From assembly GCA_023440865.1 (NCBI GenBank), contig JAEXRM010000138.1, positions 1 through 16,495 of the forward strand: DNA of 16,495 nt, written 5' to 3'. Position numbers and translations under genes: made by a program. The notes below the pieces were generated by a model. It was not told the DNA's origin. It did no database searches and was given only the letters and a program-made list of their open reading frames with translations. The DNA is from Bacillota bacterium (GTDB taxonomy: Bacteria > Bacillota > Clostridia > DSM-8532). Shown piece by piece: positions 14,237 through 16,495 of the stretch (position 1 is the stretch's first letter; every line of letters begins with the position of its first letter).

Positions 14237-14857
14237 TCATACGGCACAGTCAAGCACCGCACGGATCGGCGATGCATCCGTCCGCAGGGCGAGCGGAAAG
14301 CCGAAGAACCGGCCCGCACCGGGGTTCGGCAGCAACGGCTCGAGGCCGCGCAGATTCTCCACAATGGGGATGCCGGCAGCAAACAGATGCGCATGCACCG
14401 GAAAGGGGAAACGGTCCGGCGACGGAGCGTCGATGCCGACCAGCTTGGTGCCGGCCTGCACGAGCCGCTCCGCGAGTGGGACGGAGAGAACCGGATGCTC
14501 CCGGTAATAGGCTTCCTGCCCGTACAGCATGGCCACCCCTGTGCAGAACAGCAGGATGGCGCCGGGAACCAGCCATTCCTCCGGTACATCCTCCGGACCG
14601 ATGACCGCTTTCCCTCGGGCGTCGACGATGCGGGCATCACCCGTGAAGCGCTCCAGCGGCCAGTTGCCAATGCAGGTCCGGTCGGCGGACATGTGCATGG
14701 GGCTGTCCACATGGGTGCCGGCGTGCTGGCCCATCACGGCACGGAAGGCATTGTAGCCGTCCACGCCAAAATACCGCACCTGGCGGATCTCCACGCCTTC
14801 GTCACCCGGATAGACGGGCATGCCGTCTTCCATGGGCCAGCTCAGGTCGTACAGCAT
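14237..14857 (-). CDS. Cyclase family protein (kynurenine formamidase-like metal hydrolase)
   Basis: A 206-residue member of the cyclase superfamily that includes kynurenine formamidase KynB. The metal-binding signature HAGTHVDSPMH (45-55) gives His45, His49, Asp51 and His55, matching H-x-G-T-H-x-D-x-x-x-H. The N-terminal LYDLSWPMEDGMPVYPGD (2-19) is also typical. The C-terminal GIDAPSPD and IVENLRGLEPL segments resemble the family. The ATG at 14857 lies inside the end of the deacylase gene (16-nt overlap), with GGGGAGG 7 nt upstream, so translation is probably coupled. The substrate is unknown: members act on formylkynurenine, isatin or other cyclic amides. Tryptophan catabolism genes are not present. 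A weak 7-bp stem (14183-14201) follows the stop but is not a convincing terminator. Confidence 0.9.
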   Translation of the reverse strand: MLYDLSWPMEDGMPVYPGDEGVEIRQVRYFGVDGYNAFRAVMGQHAGTHVDSPMHMSADRTCIGNWPLERFTGDARIVDARGKAVIGPEDVPEEWLVPGAILLFCTGVAMLYGQEAYYREHPVLSVPLAERLVQAGTKLVGIDAPSPDRFPFPVHAHLFAAGIPIVENLRGLEPLLPNPGAGRFFGFPLALRTDASPIRAVLDCAV

Positions 14858-15396
14858 GCGGCATCCTCCCCGGGGGCCTTCCCGCTGTCCTGGTCGCGGC
14901 AAGGCGCCGCATCCCCGTATTCCGCGTCCTGCCAGCCGCGGCAGACATCCACCCAGCCCCTGACACCCGCATACTGCTCCAGCTCCGCGAGGGTCAGCCG
15001 GATGGCCGAGTTGCCGCTGCCACAGGCCGGAAGCACGATGTCGAACCGGCGCAGCGACACATCGAGCCAGACCGGCATGTCGGTGGCAAGACCGAACGGA
15101 CAGATGCCGCCGACGGCATGGCCGGTGAAATGGAGGGCCTCCTCCGCCGTGAGCATGCGCGGCTTCATGCCGAACGCCGCCTTGAACCGGCCGTTGTCGG
15201 TGCGGGCGTCGCCGGCGGCGACCACCATCAGGGCACCGTCGCCGTTGCGGAAGGTGAGCGACTTCGCGATGCGTGCCGGCTCCACGCCGGCCGCCTGTGC
15301 CGCGAGCTCCACCGTGGCGCTGGAGGTCTCGAATTCCAGGATGTCCCTGTCGCGTCCCCATTGGGCGAGGTGACGCCGTGCCGCTTCAATGGCCAT
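14842..15396 (-). CDS. YbaK/EbsC-type aminoacyl-tRNA deacylase
   Basis: A 184-residue protein of the YbaK/ProX family, which hydrolyses mischarged aminoacyl-tRNA in trans (for example Cys- or Ala-tRNA-Pro). The key lysine is Lys45 in RIAKSLTF, and GGICPFG (96-102) is the GGx[SC]PxG active-site loop. ALMVVAAGD (55-63) and VLPACGSGNSAIRLTLAEL (121-139) match the fold. About 30 residues beyond the usual domain end (from about 153) form an acidic, Cys-containing tail that overlaps the next gene. The ATG at 15396 has AGGAGG 8 nt upstream. It lies 91 nt after the methyltransferase gene. Which amino acid it edits cannot be told from sequence. Confidence 0.9.
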   Translation of the reverse strand: MAIEAARRHLAQWGRDRDILEFETSSATVELAAQAAGVEPARIAKSLTFRNGDGALMVVAAGDARTDNGRFKAAFGMKPRMLTAEEALHFTGHAVGGICPFGLATDMPVWLDVSLRRFDIVLPACGSGNSAIRLTLAELEQYAGVRGWVDVCRGWQDAEYGDAAPCRDQDSGKAPGEDAACCTT

Positions 15397-15487
15397 GTGA
15401 TCTTCCTCCTGTGCAGGGGTGCATGCAGTTCCGTCCCGGCTGATGCATGCCGCCGATGTGTCGACGTGGTGCAGGCGTGCCTGCCGC

Positions 15488-16315
15488 TCAGCTCCCGATG
15501 CGTGTGTAGATGCCGATGCGCCGCTTGCCCGCATTTTCCTTCTCCAGGCGCTTCCATCCGGGATGGGTCACCTTTTGGTCCTTGCCGCTGGCCAGCATCA
15601 CGATGCCATCGGGTGCCATCAGCGGGGCAACAGCCTCCAGCAGCGCATCCAGCGAGGATCGTGTTCCCGGCGGAGCATCGGCACGGGCGTCGGCCGGCTG
15701 CGCCCCGCCGACTTCCGGCACATGCAGCGACGGCTGCCCCGCGTGCACCGGACCATCCCGCCACTGCGTCAGGAGGCCGTAGGGCACATCGGCAAAGACA
15801 ATGTCCACAGGCCCCCGTGCGGCGAGCTCCGGCCGGGCCGGCAGGGATGTGGCATCGCATGCGTCCGCCTCGAACAGCACCGGCGGTCCGAGACGGGAAT
15901 GCGATCTCAGGACCTCCAGCAGATTCGCCGCACTCTCAAGCGCCTCCCGGTGCGAGTCCTTGCCAAAGTCCGCAACCATCGACTCCAACGCGCGGATGCG
16001 CCCCTTCATGCCTTCTTCGGTCAACAGCGCCAGTGTGCGCCGCGCCCCCGCCACCGCATGGGGATCGATGTCGGAACCCAGCATGCCCCGCAGGCGATGG
16101 GCGAAGTGGAACCCCACCACCGCCAGCATGTAACCGCCTCCGCAGCAGGGATCGTACACCGTCACCCGCCGCGATGCCGGAAACCGTTCCAGGCACCGGG
16201 CAAACAGCTCGATGGCCAGGCGGACGGGAAAATGCGACATGCCGGGCACATGGGGAAACACGCGCCCGGCGGCGAAATCCTCGAAATTGTCGCGTTCCGC
16301 GTGGCGATACTGCAT
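15488..16315 (-). CDS. AviRa-like 23S rRNA methyltransferase
   Basis: A 275-residue SAM-dependent methyltransferase resembling AviRa of the avilamycin producer Streptomyces viridochromogenes, which methylates a guanosine in 23S rRNA (G2535) and blocks orthosomycin antibiotics. Recognisable AviRa blocks are NFEDFAAGRV (10-19), FPVRLAIELFARCL (29-42), SAM motif I YDPCCGGGYML (54-64), GSDIDPHAV (80-88), LALLTEEGM (95-103), FGKDSHREAL (117-126) and the catalytic-motif region FADVPYG (174-180). Residues about 187-220 form a Pro/Ala-rich loop. The ATG at 16315 is chosen because MQYR..RDNFEDFA matches the AviRa N-terminus. The frame stays open upstream through the tandem repeat, whose last bases provide the ribosome binding site. 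Resistance is a family inference; it may be a housekeeping or intrinsic modification enzyme. Confidence 0.85.
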   Translation of the reverse strand: MQYRHAERDNFEDFAAGRVFPHVPGMSHFPVRLAIELFARCLERFPASRRVTVYDPCCGGGYMLAVVGFHFAHRLRGMLGSDIDPHAVAGARRTLALLTEEGMKGRIRALESMVADFGKDSHREALESAANLLEVLRSHSRLGPPVLFEADACDATSLPARPELAARGPVDIVFADVPYGLLTQWRDGPVHAGQPSLHVPEVGGAQPADARADAPPGTRSSLDALLEAVAPLMAPDGIVMLASGKDQKVTHPGWKRLEKENAGKRRIGIYTRIGS

Positions 16316-16317
16316 GA

Positions 16318-16325
16318 CTCCCCCC
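16318..16325 (-). promoter_or_regulatory. Ribosome binding site supplied by the tandem repeat
   Basis: On the minus strand GGGGGGAG ends two bases before the ATG at 16315. It is the terminal part of the 99-bp repeat. The spacing is shorter than the window's other sites (5-8 nt), so initiation may be weak or use the G-run further back. Confidence 0.45.
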
Positions 16326-16337
16326 GGCGCTTTGCTT

Positions 16338-16424
16338 GGGAGGAGGCAACCTGCTCTATGGATTCCCGAAAACAATGGCCATACTCGCCATTCTTTTCGG
16401 GAAAAGAGCAGGTAGCCTCCCCCC
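16338..16424. repeat. Long hairpin forming the body of the 99-bp repeat
   Basis: Three nested complementary blocks fold into one long stem. The outer block pairs GGAGGCAACCTGCTCT (16342-16357) with AGAGCAGGTAGCCTCC (16405-16420), with one A-A mismatch, and is extended by GGG/CCC. The middle block pairs TCCCGAAAA (16364-16372) with TTTTCGGGA (16394-16402). The inner block pairs AATGGC (16374-16379) with GCCATT (16387-16392) around a 7-nt loop. The 87-nt palindrome plus a 12-nt linker (GGCGCTTTGCTT) makes the repeat unit. No T-run follows on either strand. Confidence 0.85.
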
Positions 16425-16495
16425 GGCGCTTTGCTTGGGAGGAGGCAACCTGCGCTATGGATTCCCGAAAACAATGGCCATACTCGCCATTCTTT

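Larger units (their letters stand above)
16318..16495. repeat. 99-bp tandem repeat, at least 1.8 copies, running off the right edge
   Basis: Copy 1 is 16318-16416; copy 2 begins at 16417 and is cut by the window end after 79 bases. The copies differ at a single position, T16355 against G16454. The match starts sharply: bases 16317 and 16416 already differ. The 99-bp length is a multiple of three. The near identity indicates recent duplication or active homogenisation. No other copy occurs in this window. Confidence 0.95.

Noticed and set aside
14387..14394. Third ATGCGCAT copy as part of the fucosidase operator set
   Set aside because: It lies within the cyclase coding region, single and far from any promoter, so probably chance.
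15471..15484. GCAGGC-GT-GCCTGC palindrome just after the methyltransferase stop, as a terminator
   Set aside because: The loop is too tight, the stem is short and no T-run follows.
16316..16474. Start of the methyltransferase placed upstream, inside the repeat
   Set aside because: Only a TTG is available as a start, and the AviRa-like N-terminus begins naturally at the ATG at 16315.
16318..16495. CRISPR array
   Set aside because: The repeats are 99 bp, contiguous, with no unique spacers, and no cas genes are present.
1..16495. tRNA, rRNA or insertion sequence genes
   Set aside because: No cloverleaf, rRNA motif or transposase was found in the intergenic regions.

Overview
The window is a GC-rich bacterial segment with short, compact intergenic regions and strong Shine-Dalgarno sequences (AGGAGG/GGGAGG types). 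It carries an orphan quinolinate synthase, intracellular glycosidases (a GH29 alpha-L-fucosidase and a GH2 beta-galactosidase), a DUF4153 membrane protein, a double-Cache chemoreceptor, an EF-G/Tet(M)-like GTPase and an AviRa-type rRNA methyltransferase. This mix suggests a glycan-fermenting, probably host-associated, high-GC Gram-positive bacterium (Bacillota, with Actinomycetota as the alternative). That placement is inference; there is no rRNA or other decisive marker here.

Layout, left to right. (1) 2-1417 (+): the C-terminal part of a DUF4153 polytopic membrane protein that enters from the left edge. It converges on nadA (1524-2438, -) across a degenerate 24-bp-period repeat. (2) 2439-2819: divergent regulatory region with an extended -10 promoter on each side, a CCACAGG direct repeat next to the nadA -10, and two ATGCGCAT palindromes 20 bp apart next to the fucosidase -10. 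(3) 2820-5229 (+): GH29 fucosidase followed by an aldo/keto reductase. (4) 5464-8000 (+): a flavin-reductase-like protein whose stop codon overlaps the start of a 675-residue ribosomal-protection-type GTPase; a promoter and a leader hairpin lie upstream. (5) 8036-8446 (-): a small membrane-anchored FMN-binding protein with a covalent flavinylation motif. (6) 8663-10759 (-): methyl-accepting chemotaxis protein. (7) 10932-13970 (-): LacZ-type beta-galactosidase with a near-consensus promoter, an operator-like inverted repeat, a leader hairpin and a perfect 18-bp-stem terminator. (8) 14237-16315 (-): AviRa-like methyltransferase, YbaK-type deacylase and a cyclase-family hydrolase in one direction, the last two overlapping by 16 nt. 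(9) 16318-16495: at least 1.8 copies of a 99-bp tandem repeat, each unit a long hairpin plus a 12-nt linker, ending two bases before the AviRa start codon.

Themes. The fucosidase, the beta-galactosidase and possibly the aldo/keto reductase suit intracellular breakdown of fucosylated galactosides. Two genes act on the ribosome (the GTPase and the methyltransferase) and a third probably on aminoacyl-tRNA. Two small flavin proteins flank the GTPase. The least explained elements are the tandem hairpin array in front of the methyltransferase, and the flavin reductase/GTPase coupling, where the GTPase lacks the Tet(M) drug-displacing loop.
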